A stretch of 64,000 nt of DNA from Kaistella pullorum (GTDB lineage Bacteria; Bacteroidota; Bacteroidia; Flavobacteriales; Weeksellaceae), in the NCBI RefSeq assembly GCF_014837035.1, contig NZ_JACSPS010000001.1:676374-740373 (forward strand), in the 5' to 3' direction. Each line of letters starts with the position of its first letter. The first letter of the stretch is position 1. Under the pieces are notes generated by a model. It saw nothing but the letters and a program-made list of their open reading frames with translations, was not told the origin of the DNA and did not search any database. Below, piece after piece: positions 26,201 through 34,278 of this stretch. Both the position numbers and the translations under genes were made by a program.

Positions 26201-26305
26201 CTGTTCAAGTCTGACAGAAGATATACGCTTCTTGAAGAAATCGGTACCAAACCAAATGTTTTCTACCACACGAAGGTGAGAAACAGAAAAGAACAAAATG
26301 TTTAA
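23210..26305 (+). CDS. actB: Alternative Complex III subunit ActB (iron-sulphur/molybdopterin-like)
   Basis: A 1031-residue fusion of a molybdopterin-oxidoreductase-like domain, which in characterised ACIII carries no cofactor, and a C-terminal ferredoxin domain. A Tat signal is visible (SRRDFLKLLG) ending in a lipobox LAAC, so export is in the folded state. The ferredoxin part starts at C758 (CTGCGACIIAC) and continues with CQHCNHAPCETVCP, CANNCP and CSLC...CSTG, enough cysteines for four clusters. It passes electrons between quinol oxidation and the haems. actC follows after 19 bases. Confidence 0.94.
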   Translation: MASNKIQFRSIQELKDPGLTAKLAQKEFQEEIPVNDLLGGSKSGGSGSSRRDFLKLLGFSTAAVTLAACEAPVIKTIPYVVKPHEIIPGIPNYYATTYFDGFDFASVLVKTREGRPIKIEPNPAAGELGKTNARAQAAVLSLYDNDKVKQPKLNGKDETFDKVDDYVIKSLNEAQTNGRRIVVLSHSFASPTFKKLFADFKTKYPTAELVAYDAIPCTSALDAAEEVFGQRALPVYDLSRTQLVVSFQADFLGEYNGGSLEGTYAAARVPGPNMLRHIQIESNMSLTGANADSRIKLKPSAVNKVLVEVYNGLNGGNTSKEAGEIVKELQAKGSNAVVFADGSKGAHVLAHLINQKLGSTAFTGKANFLKEFDAKRFQEFVSWMNTGQVGVLIANNVNPLYSNNRSEDFKKALARVPHVIAVADKKNEMYKAAKAVIPVANWLESWGDMAPQTGVYTLMQPTIQKIYKSRQIEESLLVWMNGKNNPANNYYDYLKANAGTMIGGATFNNALYNGVMAGGNTAGLAYAGGNAAQAAAELESMKASDLELVLYTKTAMGDGTQANNPWLQELPDPITRLSWDNYLTVSPKDAERLGLDNDLNARMQLNGSIVNVTVNGVTVKDVPVFIQPGQAEGSVGLALGYGKKDTGKVAETGVNAFPLFDGSNFALSNVKLEKVSGMHEFAGMQLQNTLMGRYEIAREVSLDTFLNVKFDDEKLGWNKPLEYHTIGGALPSGKIDLWDSFDETDGPHFNMSVDLNSCTGCGACIIACQAENNVPVVGKEEIRMSRDMYWLRIDRYYSTDVPADYDTNKDRKLSQEEAISADLNVPGMYGHFLDKESGILNHPADNPDVIFQPVMCQHCNHAPCETVCPVAATSHGKQGQNQMAYNRCIGTRYCANNCPYKVRRFNWFTYNLNDKFDFNQNNDLGRMVLNPDVVTRTRGVMEKCSLCIQMTQKTILEAKKEGRRVKDGEFTTACVNACSTGALKFGDMNDKDSNIRSLFKSDRRYTLLEEIGTKPNVFYHTKVRNRKEQNV

Positions 26306-26324
26306 AATAATAAATAGGTAAAAA

Positions 26325-27725
26325 ATGTCAGGACATTACGAAGCTCCGATAAGGGAACCTTTAATTATTGGTCATAAGACTTATCACGATATTACAGAAG
26401 ATATCGCAAGACCTATCGAAGAAAGAGCCGGAAAACTTTGGTGGATTTCTTTTTGGATTGCGCTGGTGCTGTTCATCTACGGATTTGGCTGCATCGCATA
26501 CACCATCGGTACCGGTATCGGTGCGTGGGGTCTGAACCGAACCAATAACTGGGGTTGGGATATTACAAACTTCGTCTGGTGGGTAGGTATTGGTCACGCC
26601 GGAACACTTATTTCCGCAGTACTATTACTCTTCCGTCAGCGTTGGAGAATGTCCGTAAACCGTTCTGCCGAAGCGATGACAATTTTCGCGGTAGTGCAGG
26701 CTGCTATCTTCCCGGTGATACACATGGGTAGAGTTTGGGTAGGTTATTGGGTATTTCCATTACCAAACCAGTTCGGTTCACTTTGGACGAACTTCAACTC
26801 ACCACTTCTTTGGGACGTGTTCGCGATTTCTACCTATTTCTCGGTTTCCACAGTATTCTGGTTCATGGGTCTTATCCCTGACTTTGCGATGATCCGTGAC
26901 CGTGCGAAAACGCCTTGGACCAAGAGAATCTACACTTTCCTTTCATTCGGATGGGGCGGTAAAGCAAAACATTGGCAGCGATTCGAGGAGTTATCTCTCG
27001 TACTTGCAGGTCTTGCGACGCCACTTGTATTCTCGGTACATACCACGGTATCCTTTGACTTTGCCACTTCGGTGATCAAAGGATGGCACTCTACCATTTA
27101 TCCTCCGTACTTCGTTGCGGGCGCAATCTTCTCCGGATTCGCGATGGTACAGACGCTTCTCCTTGTGGCTAGAAAAGTTGCGCATCTTGAAGATTATATA
27201 ACGATGTATCATATCGAAATCATGAACATCGTAATCATCGTAACTGGTGGTATGGTGACCGTAGCTTATGCTGCTGAATATTTCATCGCATGGTATTCGG
27301 GTTCACGTTATGAAGATTTCACATACCTTTCACCAGGTGCTGCTACAGGACCTTACTGGTGGGCATTCTGGGCGCTGATTATCTGTAACCTTGTGGTTCC
27401 TGCTGCGTTCTGGTTCAAGAAAGTACGTACAAACATCATCGCGACGTTCATTATCGCTTTGATAATCAACATCGGGATGTGGTTCGAAAGATTTGATATT
27501 ATCGTAATCAACATTTCAAGAGATTACCTGCCGTCTTCGTGGACGATGTTTAAACCTTCCATCATTGATGTAGGTGTATATCTCGGAACGATCGGTTTCT
27601 TTGGCGTGCTGTTCCTACTTTATGCAAGGACCTTCCCGGTAATTGCACAGGCCGAACTGAAGACGATTCTGAAGATTTCTGGTGAAACTTATAAAGCAAA
27701 AGAAGAAGAAGATGAGCACCACTAA
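26325..27725 (+). CDS. actC: Alternative Complex III subunit ActC (NrfD/PsrC-like quinol subunit)
   Basis: A 466-residue NrfD/PsrC-type membrane protein with about ten hydrophobic segments, the first at FWIALVLFIYGFGCIAYTIG. The motifs FVWWVGIGHAGTLISAVLLL and FPVIHMGRVWVGYWVFPLPN are typical of ActC and contribute to the quinol site facing ActB. The C-terminus is hydrophilic (EEEDEHH). Its last 14 bases overlap the start of actD. Confidence 0.95.
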   Translation: MSGHYEAPIREPLIIGHKTYHDITEDIARPIEERAGKLWWISFWIALVLFIYGFGCIAYTIGTGIGAWGLNRTNNWGWDITNFVWWVGIGHAGTLISAVLLLFRQRWRMSVNRSAEAMTIFAVVQAAIFPVIHMGRVWVGYWVFPLPNQFGSLWTNFNSPLLWDVFAISTYFSVSTVFWFMGLIPDFAMIRDRAKTPWTKRIYTFLSFGWGGKAKHWQRFEELSLVLAGLATPLVFSVHTTVSFDFATSVIKGWHSTIYPPYFVAGAIFSGFAMVQTLLLVARKVAHLEDYITMYHIEIMNIVIIVTGGMVTVAYAAEYFIAWYSGSRYEDFTYLSPGAATGPYWWAFWALIICNLVVPAAFWFKKVRTNIIATFIIALIINIGMWFERFDIIVINISRDYLPSSWTMFKPSIIDVGVYLGTIGFFGVLFLLYARTFPVIAQAELKTILKISGETYKAKEEEDEHH

Positions 27726-28233
27726 AAAAATATTTGGCATCTATGCAGACGATGATGATCTGCTGAATGGAGTACATGCCTTCAATGACAAGGGTATCGC
27801 GATTGGCGAGGTTTATACACCTTTCCCGGTGCACGGTCTTGATAAAGCTTTAGGCCTTAAGAAAACAAGAATTTCTGATGCTGCCTTTATCTATGCTGTT
27901 TATGGTGTTACGATCGGTGCTTTGGTCACTTATTACACGATGAACCATGACTGGCCAATGAATATTGGGGGTAAACCTGCATTTTCATGGGCAGAAAATA
28001 TGCCGGCATTCGTAGTACCGATGTTTGAACTGATGGTTTTCTGCGCGGCTCACCTTATGTCGCTTACCTTCCTGTTCCGTAATAAGATGTATCCTGGCTG
28101 TCCGCCACAGAACCCGGACCCAAGAACAACGGATGACAAGTTCATGATTGAGCTGGTAAGTGATAACGTAGAAGCAGTAAAGCAAATCCTTGTTGACACC
28201 GGCGTTGAAGAAATCACCATGAAGGATGTGTAA
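27712..28233 (+). CDS. actD: Alternative Complex III subunit ActD (DUF3341)
   Basis: A 173-residue DUF3341 membrane subunit. It begins MSTTKKIFGIYADDDDLLNG at 27712, inside the end of actC; an earlier TTG-type start is rejected. Two helices are visible (FIYAVYGVTIGALVTYYTM and FVVPMFELMVFCAAHLMSL), with the family motif PVFELMV-like between them, then a soluble C-terminus. In solved ACIII structures ActD packs on ActC and ActF; it binds no cofactor. Confidence 0.92.
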   Translation: MSTTKKIFGIYADDDDLLNGVHAFNDKGIAIGEVYTPFPVHGLDKALGLKKTRISDAAFIYAVYGVTIGALVTYYTMNHDWPMNIGGKPAFSWAENMPAFVVPMFELMVFCAAHLMSLTFLFRNKMYPGCPPQNPDPRTTDDKFMIELVSDNVEAVKQILVDTGVEEITMKDV

Positions 28234-28283
28234 GTGATTGCCTGCCAGGTATCATTATTTAAAAAAAATAAAATTGTCCGAAC

Positions 28284-29054
28284 ATGACAAAGAATATATT
28301 TAAAATTACAGCGATCGTAGGATTTGCAGCCATGGCACTTAGCTCTTGCAGCAAGGAAAATCCACCATTGGTATACTTCCCGGATATGTATTTCCCGGTA
28401 GCTTATGACCCATTGATGAAAGCTGATGACGCTTATACTGACCGCGAAAACCAAAATCCCGCGTTCGTAAAGAACGGTGGTGCAACAGGTCTTCGTCCGG
28501 TTGACGGTACGGTTGCTCAGAATGCTGACGGAGTAGTATCACCTGCAGCCAATTCGGGTATGACAGTGGATATGTATAATGCCGGCTACGACGCTTCGAA
28601 ACAGATTACTACCTCGCCATTACAGGCCGGAAACCAGCAGAAAGATATAGAGCGCGGAAAAGTACTCTTCAATCAGGCTTGTGCGGCTTGCCACGGAACT
28701 GGTGGTGACGGTCAGGGACCTATCGTAGCAAGTGGAGCTTACAGCGGTGTTCCAAATTATAAGGACCGTGAACTTACGGTAGCGTCCGTACAATATGTGA
28801 TCAAACATGGCCGAAACGCTATGGGTTCTTATGCAGGTCAACTAAAGCCTGGCGACCAGTGGAGAGTTGCAATGTATGTAATGAACGAGTTTAAAGGTGG
28901 CTTAGCAGCAGCATCTCCAGCAGTAGCAGGTACTACGACCTCTACACCGGGCGCTGCCGCGGCACTTACGGAAACACCTGCTCCCGGAGCCGGATCACCA
29001 GCACCTACCGCGCAGCAAGGCGCAGGAAATGCATCCACAAATCCTAAAAAATAA
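28284..29054 (+). CDS. actE: Alternative Complex III subunit ActE, mono-haem c lipoprotein
   Basis: A 256-residue lipoprotein: signal TAIVGFAAMALSSC, with the haem motif CAACH at 133-137 and a likely distal methionine in GRNAMGSYAGQL. A long C-terminal tail (~45 residues) is rich in Ala, Thr, Pro and Gly, probably disordered and surface exposed. ActE passes electrons from ActA to the acceptor cytochrome or oxidase. It lies 50 bases after actD and 11 before actF. Confidence 0.93.
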   Translation: MTKNIFKITAIVGFAAMALSSCSKENPPLVYFPDMYFPVAYDPLMKADDAYTDRENQNPAFVKNGGATGLRPVDGTVAQNADGVVSPAANSGMTVDMYNAGYDASKQITTSPLQAGNQQKDIERGKVLFNQACAACHGTGGDGQGPIVASGAYSGVPNYKDRELTVASVQYVIKHGRNAMGSYAGQLKPGDQWRVAMYVMNEFKGGLAAASPAVAGTTTSTPGAAAALTETPAPGAGSPAPTAQQGAGNASTNPKK

Positions 29055-29065
29055 AAAGATTTACA

Positions 29066-30397
29066 ATGTATAGTTTTTCACCTAAATTGAGATTATATTC
29101 CATCATATTCATCGCGCTTGGATTAGTGCTTTTTGGTGCGGGTTATTTCCTGAACAAAGGAATTGATGATACACGTATAGAACACATGATGGAAGCTGTG
29201 CACGCAGGCGGCAACCATGCACCTACGCATTCCAGCGAGCTTGTGGGTCCGCAAGACCATCAGGCACATCTGGATCATGCTAAACTTCAGGTGGGCAACC
29301 AGCCATTGGCTGCTATCCATATTGTAGCCGTGTTCCTTTTTGCACTCAGCTGCTGCGCACTTTTCTTTTACTGTATTCAGAACGCGGCACACGCTGGTTG
29401 GTCTATAATCATCCTCAGAGTGATGGAGGCTATAGCTTCTTTCATTCCATGGGCGGGTGCTATCCTAATTATTTTAATGGTGCTGAACGTGACCCATTTC
29501 GGTCACCTCTTCCACTGGATGGATCCGGAGCTCACCACGCCTGGAGATCCACATTTCGATCCGATTCTGTACGAAAAACAAACGTTCCTAAATATTCCGT
29601 TCTATGCTGTCCGTACTTTAATTTATGTTCTTGGTGCTTCATTCTTCGCCTGGAAACTGAAAAGTTTGTCTAAGCGCGTAGATGAGACCAAAGACCGTAA
29701 AGTATACGCCAGCTACTATAACTGGAGTGTTGGTTACATCGCATTCTTCGGGTTCGCATCTGCTGCCTGGGCTTGGGATTGGTTGATGTCTATCGATCCG
29801 CACTGGTATTCTACGATGTATATTTGGTATGCAATGGTAAGCTGTCTTGCTTCCGCGATTGCCGCAATCATCCTTATCAGTGTTTATTTAAAGAAAAAAG
29901 GTGTTTTACCTCAGTTCAATGATAATCACCTGCACGATTTAGGGGTTTACCTTTTCGCGAGCAGCATGCTTTGGACATATACCTGGTTCTGTCAGTTCAT
30001 GTTATACTGGTATGCAAACATTCCGGAGGAAGTGAATTACTTCTTTGGCAGATTTAAATATTACTCGCCAACTTTCCTTCCGATGCTTATCCTAAACTTC
30101 CTTATTCCATTGTTGGTTTTGGTAAGTTCAAGCATCAAGAGAAACTATACGGTTGTGACAACTGTCGCTGTTATCGTTCTCGTAGGTCACTGGCTAGATT
30201 ACTTTAACATGGTGATGCCGGGAACAGTAGGTCCGTTCTGGAGAACTCCGGAGGTCCTGCTTCTCAACCTTGGTTCGGTACTGTTTGGGGTCGGATTGTT
30301 TGTATTCGTCGTACTTACGGCCCTTTCAAAACTGAAACTGATACCGGAAGGCAACCCATTCGTGAAAGAATCAAAGATTTACGAATATCCATTCTAA
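29066..30397 (+). CDS. actF: Alternative Complex III subunit ActF
   Basis: A 443-residue NrfD-like membrane subunit, pseudo-symmetric with ActC. Around ten helices; after the first helix it has a His-rich periplasmic loop (residues ~40-75, HAGGNHAPTHS and HQAHLDHAKL). WAWDWLMSIDPHWYSTMYIW and FYWYANIPEEVNYF-type segments are characteristic of ActF. It binds no haem. The operon ends here with a terminator; no terminal oxidase gene follows in the window. Confidence 0.94.
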   Translation: MYSFSPKLRLYSIIFIALGLVLFGAGYFLNKGIDDTRIEHMMEAVHAGGNHAPTHSSELVGPQDHQAHLDHAKLQVGNQPLAAIHIVAVFLFALSCCALFFYCIQNAAHAGWSIIILRVMEAIASFIPWAGAILIILMVLNVTHFGHLFHWMDPELTTPGDPHFDPILYEKQTFLNIPFYAVRTLIYVLGASFFAWKLKSLSKRVDETKDRKVYASYYNWSVGYIAFFGFASAAWAWDWLMSIDPHWYSTMYIWYAMVSCLASAIAAIILISVYLKKKGVLPQFNDNHLHDLGVYLFASSMLWTYTWFCQFMLYWYANIPEEVNYFFGRFKYYSPTFLPMLILNFLIPLLVLVSSSIKRNYTVVTTVAVIVLVGHWLDYFNMVMPGTVGPFWRTPEVLLLNLGSVLFGVGLFVFVVLTALSKLKLIPEGNPFVKESKIYEYPF

Positions 30398-30426
30398 GTT
30401 AGTGCGCTAATACGCAACTCAATATA

Positions 30427-30452
30427 TCCCGGCTTATGTCGGGATTTTTTTT
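30427..30452 (+). terminator. Terminator after actF
   Basis: TCCCGGC (30427-30433) pairs with GTCGGGA (30438-30444) around a TTAT loop, followed by eight T. Confidence 0.88.
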
Positions 30453-30459
30453 AATTTTG
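30452..30459 (+). promoter_or_regulatory. -7 box overlapping the actF terminator T-tract
   Basis: TAATTTTG matches TAnnTTTG and would start the lipoprotein gene about 10 bases before its ATG. Confidence 0.4.
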
Positions 30460-30475
30460 TATAAATCACGCGTTT

Positions 30476-31630
30476 ATGAAACGATTACTTTTCCTGCTTA
30501 TATTTTCATTTTTAATGGTTGCCTGTAAAAAAGATTCGGTGGATGCATCCACCACACGGTCTTTTCAGTCGAGTATTAATGACATGGCCAGCAGCCTGAA
30601 TACCCTGCAGCAGGTCAAATTCAACGAAGCACTTTACATTCTCAAGACTTTCGGCGTAGAAGCGGAAGGGGATGTAAACGAATTGAATGCGTTGGGAAAG
30701 CTTATCAACGGAATGAAGGTTCCACAGATTTTCGCTCTTGCAGATCAGGTTGCGCAGCGAAACGGTATCGATTGGAGCAGCACAGGTCCGCCGTCTTTAG
30801 GTGAAATGAATATTTTTGGCGAGGAAGAGGCAAAAGAATCAGATCCAAACGATATTTCAGCCAGTTCGCTCGGCCTTACGGTCACGCCAACAGCACAGGA
30901 CAGTATTTTAGGTCCTAAATCACTGCAGATCGTGCCAAGGCTTCTAGACAACCGCGGAAACGCGATAACGTTCTCCGGTGCGGCTCTTGAGGTTACAATG
31001 GAGGTCTTCAGTGCCGGAACAAGAATTCTGACGGCGAAAAACCTGATGACCGACAATAATTTCAAAGGTTTCAGTTTACGGTTTGCATCCTTGCCAGCGA
31101 GTAAAATTACGGACGGCAAGATAGACATCACCGTGTCCGCTAAAACGGCGAAGAAAACTTTCAAAATGTCTAAAATTGGTGTTCCCGTCAACCAGAAAGC
31201 ACTGCTGATGCCGGCAGGAACTCCTGTAGATACGCAATTGCCAACTACAACTGATCCTACAACTGACGGAACAGATGTGCCAACCGGTACAGACACTTCG
31301 CCCGCGGTGCCAACGGCGGATCCGAAAGCCAGTGTGACAAAATTTCTGAACAGCCTGAGCTCACAAAATCTTAGGGGTGCCTATGATACTGCCGATAATC
31401 CGGCGTGGGGATCGTACGAAAGCTTCTCTAATCCTACGTCAGGTTTTGGTGCGGTAAAAAGTATTAACGTAAAAAATATCAGTACTACGAATACTGCCGC
31501 CGGCAGTGCAAGCGTGGATGCCACGTATGATGTGACCGATAAAAGCGGTAAAACTACAGCGCTGCAAGTGACATTCGGCTTAAAGAATGTCAATGGAGAA
31601 TGGAAGATTTCTAGTTACAAAATCAACTGA
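30476..31630 (+). CDS. Lipoprotein of unknown function with C-terminal NTF2-like domain
   Basis: A 384-residue lipoprotein (signal LIFSFLMVACKKD). Three parts are visible: an N-terminal helical part; a middle part of beta character around residues 140-240; then a Thr/Pro/Asp-rich linker (~260-280, repeated TTDPTTDGTD-type units); and a C-terminal ~100-residue domain (VTKFLNSLSSQNLRGAYD ... NGEWKISSYKIN) with the pattern of DUF4878/SnoaL-like folds. I know no function. apt begins 1 base after its stop. Confidence 0.72.
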   Translation: MKRLLFLLIFSFLMVACKKDSVDASTTRSFQSSINDMASSLNTLQQVKFNEALYILKTFGVEAEGDVNELNALGKLINGMKVPQIFALADQVAQRNGIDWSSTGPPSLGEMNIFGEEEAKESDPNDISASSLGLTVTPTAQDSILGPKSLQIVPRLLDNRGNAITFSGAALEVTMEVFSAGTRILTAKNLMTDNNFKGFSLRFASLPASKITDGKIDITVSAKTAKKTFKMSKIGVPVNQKALLMPAGTPVDTQLPTTTDPTTDGTDVPTGTDTSPAVPTADPKASVTKFLNSLSSQNLRGAYDTADNPAWGSYESFSNPTSGFGAVKSINVKNISTTNTAAGSASVDATYDVTDKSGKTTALQVTFGLKNVNGEWKISSYKIN

Positions 31631-31631
31631 G

Positions 31632-32168
31632 ATGAGTGAGCCGCAACTGGTAAAACGTTTGGAAGAAGCCATTGAGTCCATTCCGGACTTTCCTAAAGAT
31701 GGTATTTTGTTTAGAGACATTACGCCAATATTCTTAAATCCCGACCTGTACGAAGATATAATCGGCGAATTTGTGAATTTCAGCCGCGGTAAGATAGATG
31801 CGGTCTGCGGAATCGAAAGTCGCGGTTACCTTTTTGGAATTGCCATCGCTGTCGCGCTGAAGGTTCCGTTTGTACTGATCCGTAAAGCCGGCAAGCTACC
31901 GCCGCCATTCGTAGCCGAAAGTTATGATCTTGAATATGGGTCAGCCGAAATAGAGATGCGTACCGGACAAATCAAAGCCGGACAGCGCATATTGATTCAC
32001 GATGACTTGCTCGCGACTGGCGGAACCACCGAAGCCGCCGCAAAACTTGTAGAAAAGCAGGGCGCTACGGTCTCACAGTTCAGTTTTTTGATCGGTTTGA
32101 AAGATCTCCAGGGTGAAAACCGGCTTAAAGATTTCAACGCTGAAATTTTCAGCATCATCGAATATTAA
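31632..32168 (+). CDS. apt: Adenine phosphoribosyltransferase
   Basis: A 178-residue purine-salvage enzyme that joins adenine and PRPP to give AMP. Seen: FPKDGILFRDITPIF near the N-terminus, GIESRGYLFG, the flexible-loop region VLIRKAGKLPPP and the PRPP motif RILIHDDLLATGGT. The ATG at 31632 directly follows the preceding lipoprotein stop; a longer in-frame start lies inside that gene and is rejected. All residues for activity appear present. Confidence 0.96.
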   Translation: MSEPQLVKRLEEAIESIPDFPKDGILFRDITPIFLNPDLYEDIIGEFVNFSRGKIDAVCGIESRGYLFGIAIAVALKVPFVLIRKAGKLPPPFVAESYDLEYGSAEIEMRTGQIKAGQRILIHDDLLATGGTTEAAAKLVEKQGATVSQFSFLIGLKDLQGENRLKDFNAEIFSIIEY

Positions 32169-32238
32169 ATCAGATATCATTAAAATAATTTAAATAAACC
32201 GCGCAGATTTTCAGACAGAATGTTTTTTAAACCAATAT

Positions 32239-32269
32239 TTTGTATATCCTGCGAAAACCGCTAAATTTG
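32239..32269 (+). promoter_or_regulatory. Bacteroidota promoter, full consensus
   Basis: TTTG (32239-32242), 19-base spacer, TAAATTTG (32262-32269): a complete match to TTTG-N19-TAnnTTTG. It drives the TPR gene and probably ribH and the glycosyltransferases. Confidence 0.8.
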
Positions 32270-32291
32270 CACTTCAATTTTTAAAAATATT

Positions 32292-33002
32292 ATGGCAAAA
32301 CATACAACGCATACCGATAAGAAAGAACTTGAAGGTAAAGAAACCGTAGAAGTCTTCAAAGATCTGGACAGAGGTGCACTGGATACAGAAAGATTCATTG
32401 AGAAACATGCGAAAAAACTCGCTTTGGTCTTCGTATTCCTTGTAGCAGCAGTGCTTGGCTATTTTGCCTATGAGCAGTTTTATGTAGAACCAAGAAATGA
32501 GGAAGCCACTTTAAGCTATCTGGCAGCGCAGAAAAACCTTGCCGATGGTAAGCAGGATCTGGCTTTGGGTGGAAAAACCGCTGCAAATCCTGGATATTTG
32601 GGTACTTACAAAGATTTCTCTGACACGCACGTTGGGAAGCTTTCTGCTTACAACGCCGGTTTGCTTAAATTTAAAGAAGGAAAATACCAGGAAGCTTACG
32701 ATCTGCTCGATAAATTTTCATCGAAAAATGATGTGCTGATGGCATTGAAATTCGGTGCAATGGCTGATGCTCAACTGAATTTAAATAAGAATGAAGACGC
32801 ATTAAGCCTTCTGGATAAAGCCACTTCGGCATCGGAAGATCCTTACACTACGTATTATTTTACACGCAAAGCGGGTATCGTAGCTTTAGCTTTGAAGAAA
32901 AACAGCGAAGCAAAGAAATATTTCTCAGCGATTGACGAAAAGTACCAGGATTACGATAACGGCATGTCTGATGCGTATATCGAAATGGTGAAATATTACT
33001 AA
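32292..33002 (+). CDS. Membrane-anchored TPR protein, YfgM-like
   Basis: A 236-residue protein with a short cytoplasmic N-terminus, one helix (LALVFVFLVAAVLGYFAYEQF, about residues 42-62) and a periplasmic part built of TPR-like helix pairs (SAYNAGLLKFKEGKYQEAYD, GAMADAQLNLNKNEDALSLL). It resembles YfgM/ancillary SecYEG-associated TPR proteins; the family is common beside ribH in flavobacteria. Function in these bacteria is unproven. ribH follows after 13 bases. Confidence 0.82.
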   Translation: MAKHTTHTDKKELEGKETVEVFKDLDRGALDTERFIEKHAKKLALVFVFLVAAVLGYFAYEQFYVEPRNEEATLSYLAAQKNLADGKQDLALGGKTAANPGYLGTYKDFSDTHVGKLSAYNAGLLKFKEGKYQEAYDLLDKFSSKNDVLMALKFGAMADAQLNLNKNEDALSLLDKATSASEDPYTTYYFTRKAGIVALALKKNSEAKKYFSAIDEKYQDYDNGMSDAYIEMVKYY

Positions 33003-33015
33003 TAAAAATGAAAAA

Positions 33016-33531
33016 ATGGCCACGGTAAATCTTTCCGATTACAAACCATTACAAATTGATGATGCCGGTTCTTTCAGAATTGGCATTGTTGTTTCGGAGT
33101 GGAATGATTTTGTAACCCACAACCTGCGTGATGCCGCTCTACAAATCCTTCAGCAGGAAGGTGTGCCGGCGCAGAATATCAATGTTTTTAAAGTTCCCGG
33201 CGCATTCGAACTCAGCTATGCGTCGATGCAGCTTTGCAAAGAAAACACCTTTGACGCGGTGATTTCTATTGGCTGCGTAATTCGCGGAGAAACGCCGCAT
33301 TTCGATTTTGTGTGTTCGGCGGTGGCGCAGGGCATCAAAGACTGCAACATCCTTACGGATGTCCCGACGATCTTTTGTGTGCTGACCGATGATACCAAAG
33401 AGCAATCTGTGGCGCGTAGCGGCGGCGATCTTGGTAACAAAGGGGTAGAGGCGGCTGTTACTGCACTGCAGATGATTGATTTTAAAAGAAAACTTTCGGG
33501 TAAGTCCGGTCACATCGGATTTGTCAGTTAA
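33016..33531 (+). CDS. ribH: 6,7-dimethyl-8-ribityllumazine synthase
   Basis: A 171-residue lumazine synthase, the penultimate step of riboflavin synthesis. The family motifs are clear: IGIVVSEWNDFV, VFKVPGAFELSYA, ISIGCVIRGETPHFD with the catalytic histidine, and VLTDDTKEQSVARSG. No FMN riboswitch was seen upstream and no other rib genes are adjacent. The next gene is in the same reading frame, 12 bases after the stop. Confidence 0.96.
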   Translation: MATVNLSDYKPLQIDDAGSFRIGIVVSEWNDFVTHNLRDAALQILQQEGVPAQNINVFKVPGAFELSYASMQLCKENTFDAVISIGCVIRGETPHFDFVCSAVAQGIKDCNILTDVPTIFCVLTDDTKEQSVARSGGDLGNKGVEAAVTALQMIDFKRKLSGKSGHIGFVS

Positions 33532-33543
33532 AAATTTGAATTT

Positions 33544-34278
33544 TTGAATAAAGCCATCGTAATACCGTGCTACAATGAATCTACGCGTTTGCCTGTGGCA
33601 GAATACGCCAATTTCCTGCAAAATGAGGTTTCGTGCGTTCTGGTTTTTGTAAATGATGGTTCTACGGATGATACGGTTGCCGTTCTGAAGAATCTGCAGG
33701 TACAGTTTCATGAAAACGTGCAGATTGTTGATTTAATTCAGAATGTGGGCAAGGCAGCTGCTGTGCGTGCTGGCGTGCTTAAATGTTTGGAGCATGACTA
33801 CGAGAGCATCGGTTACCTCGATGCCGATCTCGCTACTTCACTCGAGGAATGGATCTCAATCTCCGAAAATATTTCTGGCGATGTAGTTTTCGCATTTGGC
33901 GCCCGAATTTCAAAGATTGACAACCAAATTTCGCGCAAAAAATACCGTCACTACGTGGGGCGTGTCATCGCGACATTTATTTCCGAAGCGCTTGGTTTCG
34001 CAGTGTACGATACGCAGTGTGGCTGCAAAGTTTTGCGCGCAGATGTGGCGCGGGAAGTTTTTACAGAGGGTTTTCTTTCACGCTGGCTGTTTGATGTGGA
34101 GATATTTTTCAGAATTAAAAACAGATTTGGTGGCCCAAACATGTCACGGGTTTGCCGCGAAATTCCGCTTCAGCGCTGGCATGATGTGGCTGAATCTAAA
34201 GTAAAGTTCACCTACTTTTTTAGGCTTTGGACCGATCTTTTTCTAATCGTTAAAAAATACCGCAATGCGCAGAACTGA
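33544..34278 (+). CDS. GT2 polyprenyl-phosphate glycosyltransferase, TTG start
   Basis: A 244-residue family 2 glycosyltransferase (DPG-synthase-like): IVIPCYNESTRLP, FVNDGSTDDT, VGKAAAVRAGVL, YLDADLATSLEEW with the DxD-type metal site, and YDTQCGCKVLRADVARE. It starts with TTG: between the in-frame ribH stop and this codon there is no ATG or GTG, and the conserved strand begins three residues later. It overlaps the GT39 gene by 14 bases, so the pair probably makes and then uses a polyprenyl-phosphate-linked sugar. Confidence 0.87.
   Translation: MNKAIVIPCYNESTRLPVAEYANFLQNEVSCVLVFVNDGSTDDTVAVLKNLQVQFHENVQIVDLIQNVGKAAAVRAGVLKCLEHDYESIGYLDADLATSLEEWISISENISGDVVFAFGARISKIDNQISRKKYRHYVGRVIATFISEALGFAVYDTQCGCKVLRADVAREVFTEGFLSRWLFDVEIFFRIKNRFGGPNMSRVCREIPLQRWHDVAESKVKFTYFFRLWTDLFLIVKKYRNAQN

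Noticed and set aside
30745-31296. A 183-codon minus-strand frame opposite the lipoprotein gene at 30476
   Set aside because: Shadow of the plus-strand gene, which has a good signal peptide, -7 box and codon pattern.
33139-33711. A 190-codon minus-strand frame across ribH and the GT2 gene
   Set aside because: Antisense to two well-supported genes, basic and low-complexity, with no promoter.
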